DNA of 64,000 nt from Tuctoria greenei (taxonomy: Eukaryota > Streptophyta > Magnoliopsida > Poales > Poaceae): positions 25,697,601 to 25,761,600 of the forward strand of contig JAYESD010000009.1 in assembly GCA_036927565.1 (NCBI GenBank). Reading direction: 5' to 3'. The position numbers and the translations under genes are program-made. Below the pieces are notes generated by a model that saw nothing but the letters and a program-made list of their open reading frames with translations, was not told where the DNA came from and did no database searches. Shown here piece after piece: positions 9,360 through 19,720 of this stretch (within the stretch, counting starts at the first letter, position 1; each line of letters opens with the position of its first letter).

Positions 9360-10590
9360 CCGCTGCAGGCAGCCTCTCTCGCGTCAGCATTCACCCACCT
9401 CCCTTGCAGCCGTCGCTGTTCGTCGCTGCAGCCGCAAGTGCTGAAATATAGTGTTGAGGTCTGGAAGCTCAAGAACAAATTGATGGAATACTGCTCTTCA
9501 TTTCATAATTTGATACGAGAAATCTTTCAAGATAAGTTGTCTGCACTCAGATGCATGATGCTGGAATATGCGATAGTTGTGTGAAGAAGCAGGATTTCTC
9601 TTGATAACCTTGATTGTGCTTCAATTAAGTTGGATTTCTCCAAATGAATCTGCTTCAAATAAGCTTGACGAATAAGCTTTGAAAAGCGGAGTATATGCTT
9701 TCTTTTTTTTCTTTTTACCTTTTAGCTTACGTGATATCAAACATTATATTTTGAGAAACAGCAGATTCATTTGGAGACTTCAATTGGTGAAAAAACAGTG
9801 TTATAAAATGGAGCTCATTCAGTTATCCGGATATAAGTTAGCTCAAGTAGGACATGCTGCCAGATTGTTATGCAAGATTGTTATAACATATTACTTTCAC
9901 AAGCGGGATCAGCCTTTTATGTAATTGTTGGATCATGTTAATGCCTGAATTTGAGATATGGTTTCTGGTTTGTGCAGATCATATTGTCAAGGAGTTTATC
10001 CAAATCAAATCAATCTCTGCTTTTAAAAGAATTCACAGTAACACTGGCAAGTTGATATTTGTTCGAACATAGGATTCAGCTTATTGGTCACATTACCAGT
10101 TGTGTTTCATGAGGCCTGAGCTGAAAGCAGCAAGAGTATAACAGCTATATTGTGCTAATATAATATAATTATATTTCCAGGTGAAGAACTTGACTGCGCA
10201 TAAAATCAACTGAGAAACGAAATAGTGGGATCAGTTGACAAACGAAAATAGTAGAGGTTCTTTGAATTGTAATGACAGGCTAGACTAACAGTTGTAGAAA
10301 ATGTAATTGCCAATAAGTAAATTGCTATATTCCTGGAATGTTGTATCTTCTGCAGCTTCATCGAAATGTAATTTATGTGCAACTGAACTATATGAATGAT
10401 GTCCAAGCAAAAGACTTGTATATCCTCCTTGCATCAAATTAGGCATAGCCTTGATCACTGTATTAGTGAAATTGTTTGGTCCCTCCGTAATGGTAACACT
10501 ATTATCTTAAATGTTACTTGATTCTTCTCCTACAATTTGGATGTATAACAATGAATCAAGTTATATATATTAACATGTGCATTCAAGAAA
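9360..10590. other. Interior of MULE without a supported gene
   Basis: After the GC-rich stretch the sequence becomes AT-rich and non-coding; short frames here lack recognisable motifs. It could be transposon untranslated sequence or captured host DNA, and I cannot tell which. It is collinear with about 39297-40530 in unit 2, with a few per cent substitutions. Confidence 0.5.
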
Positions 10591-10599
10591 TAATAAAAC

Positions 10600-13114
10600 G
10601 ATAAAGTAAAATAGTTACCATTATTTTGTTTTTGGACATTCTTTTTCTTGGTGCCTTTCTTCTTTTCAAGTACACTTTTTTTTCTTTTACCCAATGGACC
10701 TTTGATCACAGGAGGAATTTTAAATGAAACACAACCCTTCAAAATGTGCTCCTCATTTTCAGTACCACTCTGTGAAATTTGCAAACAGTCTGTAGGTTTG
10801 TGTCAGACACTTATCTGCCTCAATGTCCAGATTATCAATAGCTCTCTCCAAATCTTGGAGAAGTTTTTTTTGAAACTGAGCATTTTAATGCCACAGAAGT
10901 CGCCTTTCGTGAGATTCGTGCGGCATGTGTTTTCAAAGATTCTTTATCAACTATAATTTTATCGGATTGTAATCCTCTTTTTGCATACTTGGTCCACCTG
11001 TTTAGGATGTACCTATGTGGCAAGTCGAAAACTTCATTGATGTTGAGTACCCGAAAAACATGCTTGCACAATATACCTAAAATGATAAAAAAATATTTAG
11101 ACAAGTACAACAAGGAAAAGTGGATAACCATTAATCATTTGTACATACCGATGCATTCGTATTTTCTGCAAGAACAGAATATACTGTGGTCTTACGTGTT
11201 AAATATGGCGATTGCTTCATCTTGACGTTCTATAGGCATTACATTGTAAGTCTTGACTGTTCCTTAAGTGTGTATCAATTTACAGGAGACATAATGTTGC
11301 ATTTTAAATTGCTCCTCAAATTCCAAATAATTTTTTCTCGTGTATGCCTCTGCATCAGTCTTCAACATTGGTAAATCTTGGTTATAACAGACTGGGTTGG
11401 AGCGATGTGACTTGAAGTCTTTATCTAACTCATTTTTTTGAAGACTTGCAGCACATTTGTCACATTCTTCTAGTAGTTCCGAGATACTGAGTTTTCTGTG
11501 GAACCGTTTCTTGAAAACGTTGTTCATGCCTTCACTCCTTTGTGTTCAAGTCATATCAGCGGTAAAAGAATCTCTGTACACAGCAGGCCAATGCTCTCGT
11601 AAGTTATATAAATTCTGCATCCATGCATTGTTTTCAAGTTTATACTGAATCAATAGTTGTTCCCATCACTCATTAAACCATGCCATTGAGCTTTCCTCAT
11701 ACACACATCTCTTAAAATCAGCCATAAAATCCTTGTGACCAGCAATAACATGACTAAGGTGCTTGTTGGCATTTTGGTTGATGTGCCATAGACATAGACG
11801 GTGTCGTGTGTTTGGGAAGACAATACTAATCGCCGCCGATATGGATGCACATTGATCAATAAAAATTGTGCTCGGATGTTTCTCAGCCATTGCTGCTAAA
11901 AAAGTTCTGAAAAGGCATACAAATGATTCTTTTGTCTCATTATATATCAATGCTGCCCCAACAATAATAGTCTGCTTGTGATGATTTGTTCCAAAGAATG
12001 GTGCAAATGGCATCTCAAACTTGTTTGTTTGAAAAATGGTGTCAAAAGTGATAGCATCACCAAAACATGCATAATCTATAATAGATTGTCCATCTGCCCA
12101 TAAAATTAGCAATTTGACCATCATCTTCGTGTAAATCTATAGTCTAGAAGAAAGCAGGATCCTCTAACTGTTTGTTCTTCAAGTATTCTAACAAAGTTTT
12201 TGCATCATGTGACGGCAAATACTTTCTGCGCTGATCATCAATTTGATTATTACAATCCTGTCATGTGAAAGGTACATTCTCGGCTCCACCATACCACTGT
12301 TTAAAAAATCATATACATGCGCTGGCCTCATTCCCGCCTCTCTTATTTGATTGATTGAAAATTTATATGCCTCTGTAACACTTCTTTGTGACAATAACTT
12401 GTGCACCTTATTTGGACTAACAAGGTGATGATTATGCTCAAGTTCAACCTTTTGAACTGTCCAAATTCCCTCTCGAGAAATACTAAATTGAACATGAGCT
12501 TCGCAACCAGTTCTTGTAATAGAATTCTCTTTCAAAGTGTCATGTGATGAGTGTGAACCTCGTTTTCCTTCATTGCTGCAAACAAGATGTCTTTGATATA
12601 TAGTGCCATCTGGTCTTCGTCTTAAGAAATTTTTTCTAATACCCAAACCAACCGTCCTTGCATAGGAGTTATACATGTCATATGCATGATTCTCTATTCG
12701 AAGCTCATGCCTACTTCAGGAACAATTACGGTTTTACATTGTGCATCATCCACCTACGATGTAATACATGCAATTCAATTAAAGATGCAAATTTGAAGGA
12801 AATGTAAAAACATAATTTCTTACTGTTTACCGTAATTTCCAATGACTTTTTAGATGACATGAGCGCGTTAGCATCGGCATCACCAAGGATTTTCATATCA
12901 CCATCCTCCCAAATCGTGTCAAGCGACTGCAAGATAAAGACAAAAACATCAAATAATTCATGCATGAGGTCCCAGATGCATGAGTCGTGCCGCAGAGAAG
13001 TACCTGAGACTTTTCACCGTCGCGTGAAGAGGACGTGATGGAGCCGCTGTTCATCACTGTAGCAATGCTCCCGTATTCCGGCGCCAGCGTCTCACCATCG
13101 AGGTCCATCTCCAA
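10600..13114 (-). pseudogene. FAR1-like MULE transposase pseudogene, unit 1
   Basis: Parts in order on the minus strand: exon 1 from ATG at 13114 (MEMDLDGETLAPEYGS); a GT-AG intron 12927-13003; a short exon; a second intron ending CATCGTAG near 12758. Then the FAR1-type DNA-binding domain (about 12180-12755: DMYNSYARTVGLGIRKNF, TRTGCEAHVQF, VELEHNHHLVSPNK), the MULE catalytic domain (about 11666-12124: FAPFFGTNHHKQTIIVGAAL, FIDQCASISAAI, HRLCLWHINQNA), and a C-terminal SWIM-type segment (LCKHVFRVLNINEVFDLPHRYILNRWTKYAKRG, about 10940-11060). A stop follows WFNE in both copies. An extra TGA in ADMT*TQRSEGMNN (about 11550) is private to this copy. Several frame changes make it non-functional. 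Confidence 0.85.
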
Positions 13115-13414
13115 TCATGTTGTCTGCACAGATTACCTTGATTTTCTGGCAGATTACGTTGTCCCGCGACGGTCAAAAGTCGTCCACCCGATTCGTGCGA
13201 ACGTGTGTCGTGTGCTCGTGTCTTCCGATTAAATAGGCAGTCAACCAGCCGACTTCGATTGGGATTCGACTGTCACATGAACCAGCAGCGCGCGGGACCC
13301 GTGAAGAAACGTGTGACCGTGACGGATCGGGAATCCAGAGCCAGCTGATCGAGCCGATGACCCTTCGGAGCCATGCAGGCATGGGCGCAGCCAGCGCGAC
13401 TTTTCAGCCGAAGC

Positions 13415-13534
13415 GGCCGTCCGAGGCGGTGCGACAATACGCTGCTTTAGGATGCGCGCCAGGCCACGTGTCGACGATCTAGAAGGTGCTGTAAAGTAGG
13501 CTATTTGCAGCAGTGCTGCATAGAATATTTTTCC
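13415..13534 (-). repeat. MULE right terminal inverted repeat, unit 1
   Basis: Inverted complement of 8915-9034, ending in TTTTTCC before the GATCATTTG duplication. The transposase gene is transcribed from this end. Confidence 0.82.
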
Positions 13535-13736
13535 GATCATTTGAGCGTCTTAACGCGAGCAATAACTTGTCTAGTTCTTCTTTGCAAGAGCTGCCACCTG
13601 TGAGCATTCTTTTTCTTTTCGCTAAAAAATTCTCTTATTTCTTTCCTTCTATATATTCCACCGTACATAAACTAGAGTCTCAACATGCCCCTTTGCTCCT
13701 GTTAATTGTTTTATTTTTTAATTGTGAGTAAAATAT

Positions 13737-13902
13737 AATATTCCCACCATTAAAAGATATAAGAGATTATAATTTGATCAAAGTCAAAAATATAAACCTT
13801 GACCAACTTTGTCTATAAAATAATTTATTTAAATAAAAAGAGTTGTATATGATGATAGCCCATTTTACGATAAATTTGTAAATATAATTTTGAGACGGAG
13901 TA
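13737..13902. mobile_element. Stowaway-like MITE remnant
   Basis: The right end, read on the minus strand, is ACTCCGTCTCAAAATTATA, typical of a Stowaway-type terminus. The interior is AT-rich. The left terminus (near TATTCCCACC) is poorly conserved, so the extent is approximate. The counterpart is about 43625-43790. Confidence 0.45.
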
Positions 13903-14076
13903 TTTTTTAATGCGGACTTTGAATTTGAAAATTTTATCATTCGGCCCGCTTGCTTGACTCGGCCTGTCCACGCGTATTTCGCCCCTGCAGGAGACTTCCA
14001 GTGGGCTCGCTCCTTTGGCTCCTTTACTCCCCGTTACCAGTCGAGAGAGCGAATCCCCAATCTCCGCTTCCCCATC

Positions 14077-14085
14077 AAACCCTAA
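14077..14085 (+). promoter_or_regulatory. Telo-box in CXIP4 leader, unit 1
   Basis: AAACCCTAA, followed by a second CCCTA, 26 bases upstream of the ATG. Conserved in unit 2 at 43965-43973. Confidence 0.55.
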
Positions 14086-14111
14086 CCCTACCTCAACTTC
14101 GGCAAGCGAAG

Positions 14112-15158
14112 ATGCCGGCGACGGCGGGGCGCGTCCGCATGCCGGCGAATAACCGCGTGCACAGCAGCGCGGCCCTGCAGACGCACGGCATCTGGCAGAG
14201 CGCCATCGGCTACGATCCCTACGCCCCCGAGAATAACAAGCAGGAGCACCCCACCTCTTCCGTCTCCACCAACGCCGCAGCCGCCAACGATGCCAGCAGC
14301 GCCCCTGCCCCCGCCTCCGCCGACAGCAACGCCTACACCAGCTTCCAGGGCCTCCTCGCGCTCGCCCGCATCACCGGCTCCAACACCGACGAGACCCGTG
14401 GCGCCTGCAAGAAGTGTGGCCGCGTTGGCCATCTCACTTTCCAGTGCCGCAACTTTCTCTCAGTCAAGGACCTCGACCTCGACGACGCAGATACCCAAGC
14501 GGCTGCCCAGGCTAAGTTCGACGAGATCAAGAAGAAGGCCGCTGGTAATGCTGAGGATTCTGAGGAGGGGGAGGAAGAAGAGGACAGCGATTCCTCTGAT
14601 TCGGACGTTGACCCGGAGCTCAAGAGGATTATTGCTGAGCGAGAGCATGCCGGGAATGGGGGAAGGAGGTCCAGGGACGATGACAAGAAGACAAGCCGCC
14701 ATAGGAGGAGCAGCAGCAGCAAGAAGAAATCAAAGAAAAGCAGAAGTGATAGCGCGGATGTAGAGGAGGAAGAAAGGAGAGGCAGAGACAAGAAGAAGAG
14801 GCACAATAAGTCAAAGAGACGTGAAATATCAGATAAGAGCAGCGACAGTGACTCTGACAGGAAGAGGCACAGGAAGAGCAGGAAGGACAGGAAGAGGCGT
14901 AGGAGCCACCGCAGGAGTGATGACTCGTTGGAGGAAGAGGATGCCTCTAGAGGTGAAGAAAGGAAGCGCCACCGCCACCACAGGCGGCGGCATCACCACA
15001 GGGATGCATCTGACAGTGATGGCAGTGAGTCAGCAGATGACAAGAAGCGATCTAGCAGGTGGAGGAGGCATCACAGGTCAGAAAGCAGTGTTTCGGATCA
15101 GGATGAGCCACATGGTCAACTGGGGGCAAAACAGTCTGGGGAGAAGAACAGAAGGTAA
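14112..15158 (+). CDS. CXIP4: CAX-interacting protein 4-like zinc-knuckle protein, copy 1
   Basis: Intact 348-residue reading frame. The ATG at 14112 gives MPATAGRVRMPANN, the conserved start of plant CXIP4 proteins; the in-frame ATG at 13950 would add 54 poorly conserved residues from the leader and is rejected. Residues 1-40 form the conserved N-terminus (THGIWQSAIGYDPYAP). Residues 99-112 form a CCHC zinc knuckle (CKKCGRVGHLTFQC; C99, C102, H107, C112). Residues from about 150 are an acidic stretch and then a long Arg/Ser/Lys/His-rich tail. In Arabidopsis the family was named for activating the vacuolar CAX1 H+/Ca2+ exchanger in yeast. Its zinc-knuckle and RS-like layout resembles SREK1IP1-type splicing-associated proteins, so a nuclear RNA role is also plausible. 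No intron is needed. It is the only intact host gene type in the window and has a diverged duplicate at 44000. Confidence 0.9.
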   Translation: MPATAGRVRMPANNRVHSSAALQTHGIWQSAIGYDPYAPENNKQEHPTSSVSTNAAAANDASSAPAPASADSNAYTSFQGLLALARITGSNTDETRGACKKCGRVGHLTFQCRNFLSVKDLDLDDADTQAAAQAKFDEIKKKAAGNAEDSEEGEEEEDSDSSDSDVDPELKRIIAEREHAGNGGRRSRDDDKKTSRHRRSSSSKKKSKKSRSDSADVEEEERRGRDKKKRHNKSKRREISDKSSDSDSDRKRHRKSRKDRKRRRSHRRSDDSLEEEDASRGEERKRHRHHRRRHHHRDASDSDGSESADDKKRSSRWRRHHRSESSVSDQDEPHGQLGAKQSGEKNRR

Positions 15159-15838
15159 AGAGTACTGAATTGGTAATTTGCCGTGACGCTATTGAAGTTC
15201 TCTCTTTAGCGGGCGATCCTTTACCTGTCTTGTATGATCTCATTTGAAGCATGATGACTAGTTTGTATAACATACTGATGTATTCTGTTTTTATCTAAAA
15301 TGAAAATACTATGCAAGTGTGATTTAGTAATAATTTGTAAGGATATTGTTTTTTAAATGAAAGTGTTTAGTTGCATTCTCCCAATGTGATGTTGCAATAG
15401 ATGATTAGCATTAAACCATTTTCATGCAGTTATTGTGTCAGGTAAGTATTCAATTTTACCGAGATGGACAATGTAGTAATGGAAATAGGCTTAAACTAGA
15501 GTTATTTTGAGAAGGAAAAAATTCATTTTACTTCCTTGAACTATCGCCCAAGTCTGAATAACCCTCTGAACTTTCATTTGGTTTAAAATGGTTTATTTTA
15601 AGCTCCTGAACTATGATTCAAGTTCGGATAACCCCCTGAACCGGGTTAAAATTCCTATTTTGTTGATGTGGACTAGGATTAGTTTAGGATTGACCACATC
15701 ATACGCTGACGTGACAAAAATTAACAGTGTGTATGGATACTTTAATCAACAAGAATCAACTGGTTTGATCCGTAAAAATTATTTTGAGAAATATTTGCAT
15801 CTTAACAACTGCGGTGCTTCCTATTTCTCAATCGATAT
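15159..15838 (+). other. CXIP4 3' flank and repeat remnant, unit 1
   Basis: AT-rich 3' untranslated and downstream DNA; no exact poly(A) site is assigned. From about 15525 to 15650 two diverged direct copies of a GAACTAT...AAG...GGATAACCCYCTGAAC module occur about 70 bp apart, typical of the edge of an old transposon. The 5-bp GATAT at 15834-15838 is the candidate left target duplication of element A. Confidence 0.5.
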
Positions 15839-16518
15839 TGTCAGTATTCTGAATACCAGGTACCCCTGATACCGCACTCAAAGTCAAGGAGTTCCTATGT
15901 CTGAGTTGAAGACTTCCGAATGCAACACGCATCCCGCACCACCGGCCCGCCTCTCTCGTTTAGGTAGCTCCGTTGTTACCACATGTCTAGCGGGGCCAGA
16001 CCTACATCCTTTCATAGGGAAGCTCCGGTGCCGACACGTGTTAGCCTCGGACCTAATCCCCAAACAACCGACCTAGTTAAAGTGTCATTAATTTAGTATT
16101 AATGACACACGATCAGAAGACTGTCAATACCAGTAACGCCGCTATTAAGGCACGTTATCACACTGTTAATCAATCATAATACTAGCAGATCATATATAGG
16201 GTGATTAATATAGTCGGGGCCACCTGTTGGGTCAGACATGCTTTGTAATTGTCAATCCTTAACATATAAAAGAGTTGCGCCTCACGGTAGAAGACCACTA
16301 AGCTAACACGCATACAAGCAATCCCAGACATTTGCCACACACTCATACAATCAACAAGACCCCGCAGGGTAGGGTATTACACTCAAGCGGTCCAACCCAC
16401 GTAGAAACTCCTGTGGCATCATCTTGTTAGTGATTTTACGTGTGCCCCACTCGAATACAAACTTCCGCGGACTACGCTTTAGTAGTACCGGAGGAAGTGT
16501 CGTTGCTACACTTCGACA
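15839..16518 (+). repeat. 5' LTR of element A (680 bp)
   Basis: Begins TGTCAGTATTCTG and ends CTTCGACA before the PBS. TATA-like ACATATAAAAG lies at 16262-16272. It holds one full 55-bp U3 unit (15968-16022) and a partial second containing GACACGTG. Confidence 0.88.
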
Positions 16519-16538
16519 TTTGGGTCGCCAGGAAGGGG
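16519..16538 (+). other. Primer-binding site region of element A
   Basis: TTTGGGTCGCCAGGAAGGGG directly after the LTR; a diverged version of the GGCGCGCCAGG site in element C. Confidence 0.65.
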
Positions 16539-16554
16539 GCCCTAAGATCTCAAG

Positions 16555-17864
16555 ATGGTGAACTCCGCCGCAGCTTCGTCCAACGGTTTTGCTGAGCAGC
16601 CTATTGGAGGAAATCCCTCCAACGTGCAGAAGCCAGGCAATGCTGTTGTTCCAGCAGGTGTCGTTCCACCATCACCTCCACAATATCAGCAAGATGGTGT
16701 ATTTGCGTCGGTCACTACATCGACGAACAATCCTCAGAACACGCTAAACGCAGCGCAGACTCTGCTTCAGCATCATCTAGCGCCCAAAGCTCCTCCGGTC
16801 GCCATGGAGCAATGGTGCGCTGATGTTGAGCATTTCGTTGCAGTTGCAGCTAATGCCCTCAGCGACCAAGGTCTGTCCTATGCTAGGCAGGCATCTACTC
16901 GGAACAAGACCTTGTCTGGTAGACTTGGTCCTCAAACATCGCAGCACAGGAGACGTGCGCCCTCTCAACAAGTGATGTCACTGTCCACCGGGGCACGCCA
17001 CACTCATACGGCGTCGAGGCTTCCGACGCAGGACCTCCGGTCGGAGCTCAACCACCGATACATGAGGCAGGATGACCGCGTCCATATCGAGCGCGCTTGC
17101 GAGAGGTGAGAGGCTCGAGAAAACCCTTCTCCTCTGGGAGTGGGGGGCGGTTGTTCAGCCCTGGCCATGCATCTTCGCATGGTCGAATGGCCACCCAAGT
17201 TTTGGCCTCATCTGCCGGAGAAGTACGATGAGACAGTCAACCCCATCAAATTTCTTCAAATCTACTACACCGCCATCCTCGCGGCTGGAGGCAATGAGGT
17301 TGTGATGGCCAACTATTTCTGCGTGACTCTAACCGGGACAGCAAGTTCCTGGTTCGTGAGTCTCCCTCCTGATTCCATCTATAGTTGGGGGAAACTTTGT
17401 CGCCAGTTCACTGCCAACTTTAGGAGCTCCTACATCCGACCTGGCACAGAGCTGGATCTATTCGCCGTACAACATAAATCGGGAGAATCGTTGCAATCAT
17501 TCATCCAACGGTTTTCTTAGGTATGGAATACAATACCTTCGATCTCAAATGCTTTTGTCGTCGTTGCATTCTGATAGGGACTCTAGATAAGAAGATGCTG
17601 GAGAAGCTGACAACCAAAGACGTCAGCAGCATCACAGAGCTCTTCAGCCTAGCTGAAAAATGTGTTAGGGTTGTGGAGGGCCGAGAGATGCACTCCAAAC
17701 CTGCTGCGGAGGCTAGTAAATCTTCCTCCAAGGCTGAAGCTACTGCCTCTGGTAGTGGAAAGAAGAAGAACAAGTCCAACGACAAGAAGTCATTGGTCAG
17801 CACGCTTACTGCTGCTGCTGCACCTCCTGGTGGCCGGGGGCCACGCCCTGAAAAACGACCCTGA
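16555..17864 (+). pseudogene. gag pseudogene, element A
   Basis: ATG at 16555 (MVNSAAAS). The N-terminal part is open to a TGA at 17107-17109, where unit 2 has CGA, so this stop arose by C-to-T change in this copy only. Capsid segments follow: MVEWPPKFWPHLPEKYDETVNP, GTASSWFVSLPPDSIYSWGK, FAVQHKSGESLQSFIQRFS. The next codon is TAG in both copies, followed by a frame change and then a matrix-like tail (KMLEKLTTKDVSS, TELFSLAEKCVRV) with a Lys-rich stretch. Confidence 0.82.
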
Positions 17865-17865
17865 C

Positions 17866-18845
17866 CATCAACTGAGGATGGCGACGATGAGAAGATGTGG
17901 TGTCCGATCCATAAATCAAACACCCATAACCTCGAATACTGTCGCAAGGTCTAGCGGCTTGTTGAACGCAACAACAAACCCAAAGAAGAAGCCCCTTACC
18001 GCCAACGGGAAGGGAAACAGAAAGTCGGTGAAGCCCCGTCTGATCAGGAGCTAGGCTTCCAGGACGCCAAAAAGTCCTTAAAGGCCATCTACAACACCGT
18101 CAACGATGATTCTAATGTCTCTGACAATGAGTGTCGAAAGACTCTCCATATGATATATGGGAGGTCATGAGATATTACCTCCCGGCGTATCCTCAAGACA
18201 ATGCATCGGGAGATGGCTGCTGCAGCTCCCACCGTCAAGGCAGAACCTCATCGGAAGTGGATGGATACTGCCATCACCTTCGATGCTTCGGATTGCTCGA
18301 AGAACATGACCGGAGCTGGTCAGTTGCCTTTGGTCTCACCTACCATCAACAACATCCAGCTCTACTATGTCCTTGTGGACGGAGGTACAACGCTCAACCT
18401 CCTCAGCTTCGCAGCTTTTGTGAAGATCCAGCTCAGCCTATCGGACCTTGGGCCCTCTCGTCTTTTCTCCGGAGTAGGTTCGGAAGCCATCACACCTCTT
18501 AGATCAATTACACTTCTGGTGACCTTCGGGACTAGGGACAACTATAGGTTCGAGAAGCTGGTTTTCGATGTGGCACACATCAGCCTTCCCTTTAGCGCCA
18601 TCCTAGGGGATCACACTGTTGAGGTCACTGTGCTGGAAGAACTTCATGCGCTTGCAACAGCGCAAGGAGAAGAATCTGGCAAGGAGCGACCAACTCAACA
18701 ACCTTCGAGCTCACGTCAGCGTGGCTCAACTTCTGCACCTCGTGTGCAACCAAGCGGTGACACTGACATCCCCGTCAAAGTCGTCCAAATTGGTTTCGAT
18801 ACTGCCCTAACCACTCGTATATCGAGAGATCTGGACGACAAATAG
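17866..18845 (+). pseudogene. gag zinc-binding tail and aspartic protease, element A
   Basis: First a WCPIHKSNTHNLEYC-type Cys/His cluster, then the protease frame from 18201 with the active-site motif LVDGGTTLNLLS (the DG of retropepsins) and a conserved ILG near the end. Relative to A', 93 bp (31 codons) downstream of that ILG are missing at about 18608, leaving ILGDHTVEV. The frame stops at 18845 (GLDDK-like end, TAG where CAG is expected). Confidence 0.75.
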
Positions 18846-19720
18846 GAACTCATGCTCGTCACTTTCCTCCGGGTGAATGTCGACGTGTTTGCATCGTAAC
18901 CGTCACAGATGCCTAGGATCCCTAGGGAGGTGATCGAGCACAGTCTGAAGATATATCCCGATGCACGACCAGTACATCAGAAGCCGCGGAAGCAGTCTAT
19001 CGAGCGGTAGAACTTCATCAGATAAGAAATTGAGAAGCTGCTTGACGCTGGTTTCATTCGGGAGGTTCACCATCCTCAATGGCTGGCAAACCCAGTCGTT
19101 GTACCAGAGGCCGGCGGGAAGCTTCGGATGTGCATCGACTACACCACCTTGAATAAGGCATGCCCAAAAGACCCATTTCCACTTTCTAGGATAGATCGGA
19201 TAGTAGATTCTACCTCTGGGTGTGAGTTACTGTGTTTCCTAGACGCATATTTTGGATATCATCAGATTCAAATGTATATGGAAGATGAAGAGCATATTGC
19301 CTTCATTACAGTAGATGGGTTATATTATTACACTGTCATGCCTTTCGGTCTCAAAAACACTGCTTCAACTTTTGTGCGAGCCATGCACAAAACATTTGGA
19401 GAGCTCATCAAGGACTTGGTGGAGGTCTACGTCGATGACATTGTCGTCAAGGTGAAGAACAAGGAATTACTCCTTAATAATTTGCAAGCCGTCTTCGACA
19501 AGCTGCGCTTAACGCGTACGAAGCTGAACATGGACAAGTGCGTCTTCAGGGTTAACTCCGGAGAGATCTTTGGTTTCTTGGTGACTCACTGAGGAATTGA
19601 GGCAAATCCGGCCAAAATCAAGGCCATTGAAGAAATGCGGCCTCCAGCTCGTGTCAAGGATGTCCAGAAGCTAACTGGGTGTCTAGCCATGCTCAGCCAA
19701 TTCATCTGAAGGCTGGCACG
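18846..19720 (+). pseudogene. Reverse transcriptase pseudogene, element A
   Basis: Reverse transcriptase blocks are recognisable: PEAGGKLRMCIDYTTLNKACPKDPFPL, LDAYFGYHQI, MPFGLKNTASTFVRAM and the catalytic VEVYVDDIVVK. The longest open part is 19128-19592. Shared stops lie upstream (IER*NFIR*EI) and after FGFLVTH. VNVDVFAS is followed by a stop, where A' still has the Trp codon before the same stop. Confidence 0.82.

Larger units (their letters stand above)
8915..13534 (-). mobile_element. Mutator-like element (FAR1-type MULE), unit 1
   Basis: A 4.6-kb element flanked by GATCATTTG at 8906-8914 and 13535-13543, an exact 9-bp target duplication as expected for Mutator-type transposition. Its ends are long inverted repeats (about 120 bp clear, patchy for about 200 bp; both contain TTCTATGCAGCACTGCTGC). 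It encodes a degenerate FAR1-like transposase on the minus strand. The right end lies 577 bp upstream of the CXIP4 start codon. Confidence 0.9.
13544..14111 (+). promoter_or_regulatory. CXIP4 upstream region and leader, unit 1
   Basis: The whole non-transposon space upstream of CXIP4 is at most 577 bp, because the MULE ends at 13534. A Stowaway-like MITE remnant occupies about 13737-13902. A TATA-like CTATAAAATA lies near 13811. A C/T-rich leader with a telo-box (AAACCCTAA, 14077-14085) directly precedes the ATG. Telo-boxes are common in leaders of plant genes for translation and RNA metabolism. The start site is not determined. Confidence 0.55.

Noticed and set aside
8912..9451. 179-codon GC-rich open frame at the MULE left end
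   Set aside because: It starts in the terminal inverted repeat and runs through a 67-bp minisatellite not in multiples of three. It is not preserved in unit 2.
13950..14111. Upstream in-frame ATG extending CXIP4 by 54 residues
   Set aside because: The extension lies in the C/T-rich leader with the telo-box. The MPATAGRVRMPANN start at 14112 matches the known family start.
14088..14814. Long open frames antisense and out of frame to CXIP4
   Set aside because: They are shadows of a GC-rich, Arg/Ser-rich coding sequence and have no family motifs.
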